Below, piece by piece: positions 44,187 to 53,773 of a stretch of 64,000 nucleotides of DNA. Position 1 is the stretch's first letter. Each line of letters opens with the position of its first letter. A model generated the notes under the pieces. The model made no database searches. It had not been told where the DNA came from and saw nothing but the letters and a program-made list of their open reading frames with translations. This DNA is from Lachnospiraceae bacterium. GTDB taxonomy: Bacteria; Bacillota; Clostridia; Lachnospirales; Lachnospiraceae. The DNA lies in the NCBI GenBank assembly GCA_015258065.1, contig JABZIZ010000008.1:8686-72685 (forward strand), in the 5' to 3' direction. The position numbers were made by a program, and so were the translations under genes.

Positions 44187-45488
44187 ATGGAACTTTTTTT
44201 TCAAAAAGAAATTGAAACCGCATCCAGGGAGCAGATCACTGCCTGGCAGAGCGAGCGTCTGGTCAAACAGGTGCAGCATGTATGGAATCATGTCCCATAC
44301 TACAGGAAGAAGATGGAAGAGAAGGGACTGGAAGCAGGAGACATCCGCGGCATCGAAGATCTGCACAAACTTCCCTTTCTCTCCAAGGCGGATCTGCGGG
44401 AGTGCTATCCGTACGGTCTTCTGGGGAGCCCAAGGGAAGAGGTGGTGCGGATTCACTCCACCTCCGGCACGACAGGAAAAAGGGTGGTGGCTTTTTATAC
44501 GCAGAAAGATCTGGATCTCTGGAGCGACTGCTGTGCCCGTGCCCTCTGTGCAGCGGGAGCCACGAAGGAAGACGTCTGCCAGGTGTCTTACGGATACGGC
44601 CTCTTCACCGGGGGAGCGGGACTGGATGCCGGCAGTCATAAGGTCGGGTGTATGACCATTCCCACCTCTTCCGGCAATACGGACAGGCAGACCATGTTTA
44701 TTCGGGATCTGGGTGCGACAATTCTCTGCTGTACGCCTTCCTATGCGGCCTATCTGGCGGAAAGCATGAAAGAAATGGGCCTTTCTCCGGAGGAGATTCC
44801 GTTAAAAGCGGGCATCTTCGGTGCGGAAGCCTGGTCGGATGAGATGAGAAAAAGCATCGAAGAGACGCTGGGGATTCAGGCATATAACATCTATGGTCTG
44901 ACGGAGCTGTCGGGCCCCGGCGTTTCCTTTGAGTGCTCGGCAAGAAGCGGGATGCACATCAATGAGGATCATTTCATTGCGGAGATCATCGATCCGGAAA
45001 CGGGAGAGGTGTTGCCGGAAGGGGAAACCGGAGAACTGGTTTTCACTGCGATCACCAAAGAGGCCTTTCCCCTGATTCGGTATCGAACCAGAGATATCAC
45101 CTCTTTGTGCAGGGAAAAATGCGCCTGCGGCAGAACCCATGTCCGCATGATGAGGCTAAGAGGCAGAACAGATGATATGCTGATCATCCGGGGCGTCAAC
45201 GTCTTCCCGTCTCAGATCGAAACGGTGCTGCTCAAGCAGGGGTATCAGGCCAACTACCAGATCATTGTGGATCGCGTGAACCATTCGGATACGCTGGAAG
45301 TCAGGGTTGAGATGACGCCGGAGATGTTTGTGGACAATGTCGGAGAGATCGAAACCAGACAGAAGGTGTTGGTCGAAGGGCTGCGATCCATGCTGGGACT
45401 CTCGGCACAGGTGACGCTGGTGGCGCCCAAAACGATTGTCCGCAGCGAGGGCAAGGCGGTTCGTGTGATTGATAAGAGGAAACTGTAA
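44187..45488 (+). CDS. paaK: Phenylacetate-CoA ligase-like enzyme
   Basis: A 433-residue AMP-forming CoA ligase of the PaaK family. The start is placed at ATG 44187 (MELFFQKEIETASREQI), matching family N-termini and with AAGGA upstream; ATG 44157 overlaps iorB. Motifs: STSGTTGKRVVAF, YGLTELSGPGVSFEC, TRDITSLCREKCACGRTH, and RGRTDDMLIIRGVNVFPSQIE. Genes of this type next to iorAB in anaerobes interconvert aryl acids and aryl-CoA, which can give ATP when aryl-acetyl-CoA is the starting material. The direction is inferred from context. Confidence 0.93.
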   Translation: MELFFQKEIETASREQITAWQSERLVKQVQHVWNHVPYYRKKMEEKGLEAGDIRGIEDLHKLPFLSKADLRECYPYGLLGSPREEVVRIHSTSGTTGKRVVAFYTQKDLDLWSDCCARALCAAGATKEDVCQVSYGYGLFTGGAGLDAGSHKVGCMTIPTSSGNTDRQTMFIRDLGATILCCTPSYAAYLAESMKEMGLSPEEIPLKAGIFGAEAWSDEMRKSIEETLGIQAYNIYGLTELSGPGVSFECSARSGMHINEDHFIAEIIDPETGEVLPEGETGELVFTAITKEAFPLIRYRTRDITSLCREKCACGRTHVRMMRLRGRTDDMLIIRGVNVFPSQIETVLLKQGYQANYQIIVDRVNHSDTLEVRVEMTPEMFVDNVGEIETRQKVLVEGLRSMLGLSAQVTLVAPKTIVRSEGKAVRVIDKRKL

Positions 45489-45533
45489 CGGGAGAAAAAG
45501 CAACATAGGAGAGAGCAATATAGGAGAGAGACG

Positions 45534-45968
45534 ATGAGTTTAAAACAGATTTCCGTTTTCTTGGAAAACAGGCCGGGCACCCTCAAGGATATGACCGCCG
45601 TGCTGACCGAGAACCGGATTGATATGCGTGCCCTTTCTCTGGCGGAAACGAAGGATTTCGGGATTGCCAGACTCATTGTGGACGATGCGTATCATGCAGC
45701 GAATGTATTAAAGGATGCCGGTTTTGTCAGCAGTCTGACCAGTGTGGTCGGGGTCATGATCCCGGATGAGGTCGGAGGGCTGGACGGCGTGCTGGAGATT
45801 TTGCAAAAGAATCATGTCAACGTGGAATATATGTATGCGTTTCTGGGGGGAAAGAAAATCAACCACGCCTATATGATTCTGCGGGTGACCGATAACAAGG
45901 CGGCGGAGACAGCGCTGTCCGGTAATCATTTCCGAATTGTGACGCAGGATGAAATTTCGGAACTGTAA
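45534..45968 (+). CDS. ACT domain protein, tandem
   Basis: A 144-residue protein made of two ACT domains: KQISVFLENRPGTLKDMTAV (residues ~4-70) and the second from VEYMYAFLGGKKINHAYMIL (~98-140). ACT pairs of this kind bind amino acids and commonly stand beside iorAB and paaK in anaerobes. The likely role is sensing of an aromatic amino acid or related regulation, but no effector or partner is proven. GGAGAGAGACG precedes the start; it sits 45 bp after the ligase gene. Confidence 0.92.
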   Translation: MSLKQISVFLENRPGTLKDMTAVLTENRIDMRALSLAETKDFGIARLIVDDAYHAANVLKDAGFVSSLTSVVGVMIPDEVGGLDGVLEILQKNHVNVEYMYAFLGGKKINHAYMILRVTDNKAAETALSGNHFRIVTQDEISEL

Positions 45969-46033
45969 TCGAATGATACGGGGGTCAGAGTCTGAAAGTT
46001 CGATGCGGGCGTGACAGCCATCCTGCATCATGG

Positions 46034-46051
46034 GAATCATACCAATGATTC
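46034..46051 (+). promoter_or_regulatory. Inverted repeat upstream of thrH
   Basis: GAATCAT-acca-ATGATTC is a perfect 7-bp inverted repeat 30 bp before the thrH start. It could be an operator or an RNA hairpin. No T-run follows it. Confidence 0.45.
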
Positions 46052-46081
46052 TGACATCCATCGTAAGACAGGAGGGGCCAA

Positions 46082-46681
46082 ATGGAGATCGTGTGCCTGG
46101 ATTTAGAGGGAGTGCTGGTTCCGGAAATCTGGATCGCCTTTGCGGAGGAGGCAGGGATTCCGGAACTGAGGAAGACCACGAGGGAGGAGCCGGACTATGA
46201 TAAATTGATGCAGTGGAGACTGCAGGTCATGAAGGAGAAAGGGTTGAAACTTCCGCAGATCGAAGAGGTCATTCGCAGGATCGAACCATTTCCGGGGGCG
46301 GTAGAATTCCTGGATGCACTCAGAAGCAGGACGCAGGTCATTATTCTGAGCGATACCTTTACGGAGTTTGCCCGCGTCCTGATGGAAAAGTTGAAATGGC
46401 CGACGATCTTTTGCAACCGGCTGCAGGTGGGAAAAGACGGTGAAATTACCGGCTATCAAATGCGAACCACCGAAACCAAATTAAGCACCGTGAAGGCCCT
46501 GCAGTCGATCGGCTTTGACACGATTGCGGCGGGAGACAGCTATAACGATCTTGGCATGATCGGGGCCAGCAAGGCGGGCTTCCTCTTCCGCTCCACACCG
46601 GAGATTATAGAAGCGCACCCGGAGATTCCCGCTCTGAATACCTACGAGGAGCTGAAGGAGAACATTTTTTCCGCCCTCTAA
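46082..46681 (+). CDS. thrH: ThrH-type phosphoserine phosphatase / homoserine phosphotransferase
   Basis: A 199-residue HAD-family enzyme. CLDLEGVLVPEIWIAFAE contains the nucleophile motif; it reads DLEG, as in the ThrH group, with Asp7. TREEPDYDKLMQWRL is also ThrH-specific. ILSDTF gives motif II and AAGDSYNDLGM motif III with the metal aspartates. In Pseudomonas ThrH dephosphorylates phosphoserine and can transfer the phosphate to homoserine; serine synthesis is the probable role here. Strong ACAGGAGGGG ribosome site. It lies 113 bp after the ACT gene and may have its own promoter. Confidence 0.92.
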   Translation: MEIVCLDLEGVLVPEIWIAFAEEAGIPELRKTTREEPDYDKLMQWRLQVMKEKGLKLPQIEEVIRRIEPFPGAVEFLDALRSRTQVIILSDTFTEFARVLMEKLKWPTIFCNRLQVGKDGEITGYQMRTTETKLSTVKALQSIGFDTIAAGDSYNDLGMIGASKAGFLFRSTPEIIEAHPEIPALNTYEELKENIFSAL

Positions 46682-46780
46682 GGCTGTTTCTTTTGCCCGT
46701 TTTGTCCGACAGAAATAGAGAGCGTACTTGGCTTTTTTTGAAAAAAAGTTTCGTTCTTATGAGAAGACTGTGAGGTGTGA

Positions 46781-48085
46781 ATGATGGGCAGGGGCAATAA
46801 TCGTAGTATTTTAAGACAAAGAATGGAGGAACTTTTTCATCATCCGAAGAAGCAGGGAGTCATCCTGATGCTCTATCCGGAAGATTTTCGTCACATGAAC
46901 GATACCTTCGGTGCGGAAAATGCGGAAGCATTATTAGAGGAGATGGAGAAGCTTCTGGCAGAAAAGACGGAAGTGGAAGTCATAAACGGCAACGGCGTGG
47001 AAATGGTTGCGCTCTTAGACGGCAGAGATATGACGGACGCCATCAGAATATCGGGTGAGGTACTGGAGCGGTTTTCACACAGCTTTCGTGTGGGAGAGAC
47101 CAGATGTCTCTGCAAGGCGCAGATCGGGCTTTTAGAATATCCCGGGTTGGCACAGACACCGGAGGACGCGCTTTTGTACTTGGACCGTGCTGTTCGAGAG
47201 GCGGAAAACTGTGGACAGAACCGGTATCTGGTGTATGATTCGGAGATGCATGCAGAGTACGTCAGGCGCCATACGATTGCGGTTTCTTTAAGGGAAGCGC
47301 TGACAAGTGGTGCGGTGGAGGTGCGCTACCGTCCGACCTATCAGGTGAGGGAAAAAAGGTTCACACGGGCGGAGTTCTACATGAGAATCTTCATTCCGGG
47401 CATCGGCATGGTCGGCTCGCAGGAATTCATGCCCATTCTGGAAGAAACCGGGCAGGTGACGGAGCTGGAATATTATGCGCTGGACAAGGTCTGTTCCCTG
47501 ATTTCCCAGTTGATCCAAAAGGGGAATGATTTTGAATCGGTGGCGCTGCCGATTTCCGCCGACCTGCTGTTACAGGAATATTTTGTAGAGAAGGTGAAGG
47601 AAGCCCTAGACCGGTATGAGATTCCGGTGGGAAAACTGGCGCTGGAAATCACGGAGAACGTTTTGACAAGCGCCTATATGGAAGCGGACAGGGTGCTGAG
47701 GGCGTTAAAGGATCTGGGGGTTGAAATCATCCTCAATAACTTTGGAACGGGATATTCCGGGATCAGTTCGATTCTGGATTTGCCGGTGGATGTGTTAAAA
47801 CTGGAGAGGCTTTTTATCTGGGAACTGGAGACGAATGAAAGGGCTGCGGATCTGATCGACGGACTCATTTCGATTGCGGATCGACTGGGACTCGGAATCA
47901 TCGCGGAGGGAGTAGAAACGCAGCATCAGGTTGATCTGTTAAACCTCTTCGGCTGTCCCTACCAGCAGGGCTTTTACTACGTGCCGACGGTGGAAGCGGA
48001 GGTATTATCCAGGGTGCTGGGTGCGGGAATCGACGATGCACTGGAGATCATTTCCGAGGAAAAACGTAAATTACAGCAGTACTAG
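46781..48085 (+). CDS. Degenerate GGDEF-EAL protein (probable c-di-GMP sensor or scaffold)
   Basis: A 434-residue cytoplasmic protein. Residues ~20-160 resemble GGDEF (MLYPEDFRHMNDTFGAENAE), but the active loop reads NGNGVEMVAL. Residues ~170-425 are an EAL fold in which EAL is replaced by EFY (ARAEFYMRI-type strand), the Asn of VNLS is absent (LPISADLL) and the catalytic DD pair is N319-N320 (LNNFGTGYSGIS). EITENVL, the Lys in LKLERLF and AEGVETQHQV remain. Neither synthesis nor hydrolysis of c-di-GMP is expected; binding of a nucleotide or protein is possible. No membrane segment or sensory domain is seen. Confidence 0.85.
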   Translation: MMGRGNNRSILRQRMEELFHHPKKQGVILMLYPEDFRHMNDTFGAENAEALLEEMEKLLAEKTEVEVINGNGVEMVALLDGRDMTDAIRISGEVLERFSHSFRVGETRCLCKAQIGLLEYPGLAQTPEDALLYLDRAVREAENCGQNRYLVYDSEMHAEYVRRHTIAVSLREALTSGAVEVRYRPTYQVREKRFTRAEFYMRIFIPGIGMVGSQEFMPILEETGQVTELEYYALDKVCSLISQLIQKGNDFESVALPISADLLLQEYFVEKVKEALDRYEIPVGKLALEITENVLTSAYMEADRVLRALKDLGVEIILNNFGTGYSGISSILDLPVDVLKLERLFIWELETNERAADLIDGLISIADRLGLGIIAEGVETQHQVDLLNLFGCPYQQGFYYVPTVEAEVLSRVLGAGIDDALEIISEEKRKLQQY

Positions 48086-48106
48086 AAAGGCATTTGATAC
48101 AGATTT

Positions 48107-50995
48107 ATGACGCAGAAGAACAAAACGACATCAAAACAGTCCGCGCGGAAGATTCTTCCCGCGGACATTCACGATTATATCCGTGTGAGGGGGGCGGCAG
48201 AGAATAATTTAAAACACATTAGTGTCAACATTCCGAGACAGACGCTGACGGTGTTAACCGGTCTTTCCGGTTCCGGCAAGTCCTCCCTCGCCTTCAATAC
48301 GATTTTTGCCGAGGGACAGCGCAGATATATGGAATCGCTTTCCTCCTATGCCAGAATGTTTCTGGGACAGATGGAAAAGCCAAACGTGGAGAACATCGAG
48401 GGACTGTCTCCGACCATCTCGATCGACCAGAAAACAACCAATCGCAACCCCAGATCCACCGTGGGTACGGTGACGGAAATCTACGATCACTTTCGTCTCC
48501 TCTATGCGAGGATCGGCATTCCCCATTGCCCGAACTGCGGGAGAGAGATTCGAAGACAGAGCGTGGATGAGATGGCGGATCAGATCCTGCAACTCGAAAC
48601 AGGAACGAAATTGCAGATTCTGGCTCCCGTCGTCAGGGGGAAAAAGGGCAGGCACGAGAAGGTCTTTGAACGCGCAAAGAGAGCGGGTTATGTGCGGGTG
48701 CGGGTGGACGGCAGCCAATATGACCTGTCCGAAGAGATCGAACTGGATAAAAACATCAAGCATTCGATTGAGATCATTGTAGACCGGCTGGTGATCAAAG
48801 AAGACAGACAGTCCATGCGCTCCCGACTGACGGATTCGATTGAATCCGCACTGGCGCTGGCAGCAGGCCTTCTGGTCGTGGATGTCATCGGCGGAAAAGA
48901 GCTCACGTTTTCCCAGAGCTTTTCCTGCCCGGATTGCGGGATTTCCATTCCGGAGATTGAGCCCAGGAGTTTTTCCTTCAACAACCCTTACGGCGCCTGC
49001 CCGGAATGCTCGGGGTTGGGATATAAGATGGAGTTTGATGAGGACCTGATGGTGCCGGATCAGAGGCTGTCTCTCAATGAGGGGGCGATTCAGGTCATGG
49101 GATGGCAGTCTTCCGCCAAGGAGGGGAGTTTTTCGCACGCCCTTTTGGAGGCGCTGGCAAAGACATATCACTTCAGTCTGGACGAACCCTATGAGAAACT
49201 GCCGCAGAAGATCAGAACCATGCTGATGCACGGCTTTGACAAGACGGTGACGGTACACTATGTCGGACAGAGAGGAGAGGGAAATTATCCGATTCTTTTC
49301 GACGGACTCATCAAAAACGTAGAGCAGCGCTACCGGGAGACGGGGTCCGATGCGGCCAAGGCGGAGTACGAAGAATTTATGCGAATCACGCCCTGTAAGG
49401 CCTGCGGTGGCCAGAGACTGAAGAAGGAATCGCTGGCGGTTACGATTTCGGGTAAGAATATTTACGAGATCACCAATCTGGCGGTCGGGGATTTGAATGC
49501 CTATCTGGAAGGGATGGAACTGACGAAGCAGCAGGAGCGGATCGGTGTGCAGGTGTTAAAAGAGATCCGGGCGCGAGTCGGCTTTCTGATTGACGTGGGA
49601 CTGGATTATCTGACGCTCTCCCGCGCAACCGCCACCCTTTCGGGAGGGGAGGCGCAGCGCATCCGGCTGGCAACCCAGATCGGATCGGGGCTCTGCGGCG
49701 TCTGTTACATCCTGGATGAGCCTTCGATCGGGCTGCATCAGAGAGACAATGACAAGCTGCTTGCCACGCTCAAGAATCTGCGGGATCTGGGGAATACCCT
49801 GCTCGTGGTGGAGCATGACGAAGATACCATGCGGGCGGCGGATTATATTGTGGACATCGGACCGGGCGCCGGGGCGCATGGAGGAGAGGTCGTTGCCTGT
49901 GGCACGGCGGAAGAGCTCATGCAGGTGCCGGAATCGGTGACCGGACAGTATCTTGCGGGAAAAATCAAGATCGAGGTTCCGAAGGAAAGACGGAAGCCGA
50001 CAGGATTTCTGAAGATCCTCGGTGCACAGGAACACAATCTGTGTAACATTGACGTGCGGATTCCGCTGGGGATTTTTACCTGTGTGACGGGGGTTTCAGG
50101 CTCCGGCAAGTCGTCGTTGGTCAACGAAATCTTATACAAACATCTGGCGCATGATTTGAACCGTGCCAGGACGATCCCCGGCAAGCATAAGGGGATTGAA
50201 GGAATCGAGCAGCTGGACAAGATCATCAATATCGACCAGTCGCCGATCGGGAGAACGCCGAGATCGAATCCCGCGACATATACCGGCGTCTTTGATCTGA
50301 TTCGCACTCTTTTTGCAGGAACGAATGACGCGAAGGCGAGGGGCTATCAGAAGGGACGCTTCTCCTTTAATGTGAAGGGCGGCCGTTGCGAAGCCTGCTC
50401 GGGAGACGGCATTATCAAGATCGAGATGCACTTCCTTCCGGATGTGTATGTGCCCTGTGAGGTCTGTGGCGGAAAACGTTATAACCACGAGACATTGGAA
50501 GTGAAGTACAAGGGGAAAAGCATCTATGACGTGCTGGAAATGACGGTGGAAGAGGCACTGCAGTTTTTTGAAAATGTGCCGTCCATCCGGCGCAAGATCC
50601 AGACGCTTTACGATGTGGGGCTGGGGTATGTCAAGCTCGGACAGCCTTCCACCGAACTTTCGGGAGGAGAGGCGCAAAGGATTAAACTGGCGTCCGAGCT
50701 TTCGAGGACTTCCACCGGAAAAACCATTTATATTCTGGACGAGCCGACGACAGGCCTGCACTTTGCGGATGTCAAAAAACTGGTCGCCATCATGCAGAAG
50801 CTGGTGGAGAGCGGAAACTCCGTGATCGTGATTGAACACAATCTGGATGTGATCAAGTGTGCGGATTATATTCTTGATATGGGACCGGAAGGCGGAAGTC
50901 GAGGCGGTCATTTGATTGCGGAGGGAACGCCGGAAGAAGTGGCTGGGGTCAAACAATCGTTTACCGGCCAGTATTTAAAGAAAATGCTGAGATAA
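48107..50995 (+). CDS. uvrA: UvrABC excision repair ATPase subunit A
   Basis: A 962-residue DNA damage-recognition ATPase of nucleotide excision repair. Two ABC modules: Walker A GLSGSGKSSLAF and GVSGSGKSSLVN, with signatures LSGGEAQRIRLA and LSGGEAQRIKLA. Zinc modules: HCPNCGREI, CPDCG, then CPECSGLGY, and the C-terminal CEACSGDG..CEVCGGKRYN. The lengths and order match UvrA. The N-terminus is ~20 residues longer than E. coli UvrA, and the ribosome site before ATG 48107 is weak (AAAGG 16 nt upstream). It follows the EAL gene by 21 bp. Confidence 0.97.
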   Translation: MTQKNKTTSKQSARKILPADIHDYIRVRGAAENNLKHISVNIPRQTLTVLTGLSGSGKSSLAFNTIFAEGQRRYMESLSSYARMFLGQMEKPNVENIEGLSPTISIDQKTTNRNPRSTVGTVTEIYDHFRLLYARIGIPHCPNCGREIRRQSVDEMADQILQLETGTKLQILAPVVRGKKGRHEKVFERAKRAGYVRVRVDGSQYDLSEEIELDKNIKHSIEIIVDRLVIKEDRQSMRSRLTDSIESALALAAGLLVVDVIGGKELTFSQSFSCPDCGISIPEIEPRSFSFNNPYGACPECSGLGYKMEFDEDLMVPDQRLSLNEGAIQVMGWQSSAKEGSFSHALLEALAKTYHFSLDEPYEKLPQKIRTMLMHGFDKTVTVHYVGQRGEGNYPILFDGLIKNVEQRYRETGSDAAKAEYEEFMRITPCKACGGQRLKKESLAVTISGKNIYEITNLAVGDLNAYLEGMELTKQQERIGVQVLKEIRARVGFLIDVGLDYLTLSRATATLSGGEAQRIRLATQIGSGLCGVCYILDEPSIGLHQRDNDKLLATLKNLRDLGNTLLVVEHDEDTMRAADYIVDIGPGAGAHGGEVVACGTAEELMQVPESVTGQYLAGKIKIEVPKERRKPTGFLKILGAQEHNLCNIDVRIPLGIFTCVTGVSGSGKSSLVNEILYKHLAHDLNRARTIPGKHKGIEGIEQLDKIINIDQSPIGRTPRSNPATYTGVFDLIRTLFAGTNDAKARGYQKGRFSFNVKGGRCEACSGDGIIKIEMHFLPDVYVPCEVCGGKRYNHETLEVKYKGKSIYDVLEMTVEEALQFFENVPSIRRKIQTLYDVGLGYVKLGQPSTELSGGEAQRIKLASELSRTSTGKTIYILDEPTTGLHFADVKKLVAIMQKLVESGNSVIVIEHNLDVIKCADYILDMGPEGGSRGGHLIAEGTPEEVAGVKQSFTGQYLKKMLR

Positions 50996-51332
50996 ACAGC
51001 TCTTTTCGGCAAAGTTACGTATTGTAATCACCAGGCAGAGGGGAGATTGATTTTAGCCCCTCTCTGCCGTAGAATGAAAGAAATCATGGTGTGACCAAAA
51101 CAAGGCGTTGCACCGGGAATCAGCAGATCCGGGATGAAAATTGGGGTGAATTGCGCACAAAATAAACGATATTTCGTCAAATTGTATACGCAACGACAAA
51201 AAGGGGAAGGGGGGAGAGAAACCCTATAAAGGATAGGGAGGAGAATACCGATAACGATACTAGGTTGTTATCTATATCAGGACGGTTCATGATCTTTACC
51301 ATCTTATGATTAACCAGAAGGAGGAAGGAGCA
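50996..51332. other. 337-bp gap between uvrA and the V-ATPase operon
   Basis: A stem-loop GGCAGAGGGG / CCCCTCTCTGCC (51034-51068) follows uvrA; it lacks a T-run but may end transcription. The rest should contain the V-ATPase promoter, which I could not resolve. Two perfect inverted repeats lie in the probable leader: CCCTAT-N5-ATAGGG (51222-51238) and GATAAC-N11-GTTATC (51250-51272). No coding sequence is seen. Confidence 0.6.
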
Positions 51333-51644
51333 TTGGCAATAGACACGATTCAGAAGATCCGGGATGCGGAGTCGCAGACGACGCAGAAGGAAAAAGACGC
51401 CAAAAAGCAGGCGGAGCGGATGGTTGAGGAGGCGAAGGAAGCCGCCGGAGTGCTGGTCAAGGAAAGGATTGCCGAAGCAAAGAAGCAGGGCGAGGAAGCT
51501 CTTGCCGGGGCAGCGGAAGAGAACAAACGGGCTGTGGAGCAGGCAAGAGAAGAGGCGAGAAGCCAGGTGGAAGCTCTGAAAACGCAGGCGGCACAGAGAG
51601 AAAAAGAGGCGGTGGAAGCCGTTCTGAAAGAACTCACAGCCTGA
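51333..51644 (+). CDS. ntpF: V-type ATPase peripheral stalk subunit G/H-like
   Basis: A 103-residue, highly charged, almost wholly helical protein (AKKQAERMVEEAKEAA, EARSQVEALKTQAAQREKEA) typical of the V/A-ATPase stalk subunit that pairs with subunit E as a coiled coil. The start is TTG 51333 (MAIDTIQKIRDAES): AGGAGGAAGGAG lies just before it, while ATG 51306 has no ribosome site. It is the first gene of the operon, in the position of E. hirae ntpF. Confidence 0.85.
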   Translation: MAIDTIQKIRDAESQTTQKEKDAKKQAERMVEEAKEAAGVLVKERIAEAKKQGEEALAGAAEENKRAVEQAREEARSQVEALKTQAAQREKEAVEAVLKELTA

Positions 51645-51673
51645 CAGGAAAGGCACAGGAAAGGAGGCAGAGC

Positions 51674-53722
51674 ATGGCAGTATTGCCCATGAAACGGGTC
51701 CTGATTGTCGGACTGCGCAGGGACAGGAAGAAGTTGTTAGAACTGCTTCAGCGAAAAGGCGTGATGGAAATCACGACCGGAAAAAGCGCAGAGAAAACCG
51801 ACGAGGACTCCGTCTTTCACCGTATCGATGTATCCGGGCAGAGGCAAATGTTCGAGAAGAACGTAGCGCACGCACAAGCGGCGTTAGCGGTGCTGGATAA
51901 GGAACATCCGGGCGCCAAGGATCCGGGAATGTTTAACGGTCGGATCCCCATGTCGCTTACCGACTACGAAACGCAGGCGTCAAAGCGCGACAAGATCATG
52001 CAGATGGTAAGTGAATTGAATCGCTTAGCCAGGCTGCAGGCGGATTTACAGGCGGAGAAGCCTAAGGTGGAGGCGCAGATGGAGGCGCTTACCCCTTGGA
52101 AGGATTACGCCTATCCGTTAGACATGAAGGAAACGGAACAGACACGTGTTTTTATCGGGACACTTCCCAACGAGCAAACCAGGGAGGGCATTCTGGAGAA
52201 CTTCCGTCAGATTGCCAAAGAAGTTTCCGGGATCGATGTGCAGATTATTTCCGCTTCTCCCGAGCAGACCTGTGTTCAGGTGATCTGTCTGAAGAAAGAG
52301 GAAGAGCAAACCGAGGAAGCACTTCGCAGAATGAGTTTTGCAAGACCTTCTCTCTCCGGTAGCGTTCCGAAGAAAATGCTGCAGGATTGCGAGAAGAGAC
52401 TGGTGGAGATTGACCGCGAGGAGCACGAGACGAAGGAGAAGATCGAGGCTTACTACCCGAGGAGGGATGAGCTTCGTTTTATTATTGACTATTTCCGGAT
52501 GCGTGCGGACAAATATGACGTGATCGGACAGGTCAATCAGTCGGATAAAGTCTTCCTCATCAACGGCTATGTGCCGCAGAAATGTGCAAGACCGCTTTCG
52601 GAACTCCTGGAAAGTCGTTTTGACTGTGTGGTGGAATTTGAGGAGCCTTCCGAGGAGGAAGAGGTGCCGGTGGCGCTGATGAACAACAGCTTTGCGGCAC
52701 CCGTAGAGGGCGTGGTCTCCGCCTACTCCCTTCCGGGCAAGGGAGAGCTGGACCCGAGCTTTCTGGTCGCTCTATTTTACTATTTCCTGTTCGGCATGAT
52801 GCTTTCCGATGCCGCCTACGGCATCATCATTGTGATCGCCTGTGCCTTCGTCCTTGCGAAAAACAGTAAGACCATGGAGGACGGGGCGAAGAAATCGCTG
52901 AAGATGTTCCTGTTTGCGGGGCTTGGAACACTGTTTTGGGGAGCCATGTACGGTTCCTGGTTCGGCAACCTTCCGCAGACGATCCTTCAAGTGTTCGGAC
53001 CGGACCCGAAGGCACAGCTACATCTGGAGCTGTGGACGGATCCCACCGTACATCCGATGACGGTACTCGGCTTCTCCTTTATTGTGGGTCTGGTTCATGT
53101 CTTTATCGGCATGGGAGTGCAGGCTTACATGGATATCAAGGCGGGCAAGATTCTGGATGCGGTCTATGATGTGTTCTTTTGGTATCTGCTTCTCATCGGC
53201 TGCGTGGGAGTGCTTCTGGCAACCCCCATGGTGGGTGGAATGTTCCAACTGGGACCAAAGGGAGAGGGTCTGGTCTTCTCCGGCACCGTCATGATGGTCT
53301 TCAAGATCTGTTGCCTGATCGGCGCAGTGGGCATCATCCTCTTTGGAGGCAGAGAGTCGAAGAATCCGGGGCTTCGTTTTGCCAAGGGTCTGTATGCGCT
53401 TTATGGCATCAGCTCCTACTTAAGCGACGTCCTGTCTTATTCAAGACTCCTGGCACTGGGTCTGGCGACCGGCGTCATCTCCAATGTGTTTAACAACATG
53501 GCGCAGATGGTCGGACAGGGAAACGGTGTCGTGGGTGCTGTCTTCTTTTTCCTGATCGTGATCGTAGGGCATACGCTCAATCTGGCGATCAATGCGCTGG
53601 GCGCCTATGTTCATACCAATCGTCTGCAGTATGTCGAATTCTTCGGCAAGTTCTACAGCGGAGGTGGGAAACCGTTTACGCCGTTTGCCGAGAAAACGCA
53701 GTATTACATCGTGAAGGAATAA
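51674..53722 (+). CDS. ntpI: V-type ATPase subunit I (a-subunit)
   Basis: A 682-residue stator subunit that carries the ion half-channels. Residues ~1-350 are the soluble, partly coiled-coil N-domain (MKRVLIVGLRRDRKKLLELL). The C-terminal half has seven or eight membrane helices with FGMMLSDAAYGIII, the KNPGLRFAKGLYALYG-type segment, and SYSRLLALGLATGVI, whose Arg faces the rotor-ring glutamate. Length is standard. Strong AAAGGAGGC ribosome site. It works with subunit K from the next gene to move ions. Confidence 0.94.
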   Translation: MAVLPMKRVLIVGLRRDRKKLLELLQRKGVMEITTGKSAEKTDEDSVFHRIDVSGQRQMFEKNVAHAQAALAVLDKEHPGAKDPGMFNGRIPMSLTDYETQASKRDKIMQMVSELNRLARLQADLQAEKPKVEAQMEALTPWKDYAYPLDMKETEQTRVFIGTLPNEQTREGILENFRQIAKEVSGIDVQIISASPEQTCVQVICLKKEEEQTEEALRRMSFARPSLSGSVPKKMLQDCEKRLVEIDREEHETKEKIEAYYPRRDELRFIIDYFRMRADKYDVIGQVNQSDKVFLINGYVPQKCARPLSELLESRFDCVVEFEEPSEEEEVPVALMNNSFAAPVEGVVSAYSLPGKGELDPSFLVALFYYFLFGMMLSDAAYGIIIVIACAFVLAKNSKTMEDGAKKSLKMFLFAGLGTLFWGAMYGSWFGNLPQTILQVFGPDPKAQLHLELWTDPTVHPMTVLGFSFIVGLVHVFIGMGVQAYMDIKAGKILDAVYDVFFWYLLLIGCVGVLLATPMVGGMFQLGPKGEGLVFSGTVMMVFKICCLIGAVGIILFGGRESKNPGLRFAKGLYALYGISSYLSDVLSYSRLLALGLATGVISNVFNNMAQMVGQGNGVVGAVFFFLIVIVGHTLNLAINALGAYVHTNRLQYVEFFGKFYSGGGKPFTPFAEKTQYYIVKE

Positions 53723-53773
53723 AATTAAATATAGAACAACTATTTCACAAACCAATGATGGAGGAAATGAAAG

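Noticed and set aside
46733..46749. CTTTTTTT-G-AAAAAAAG before the EAL gene as a terminator
   Set aside because: The stem is only A-T pairs with a one-base loop, so it would not be a stable terminator hairpin.
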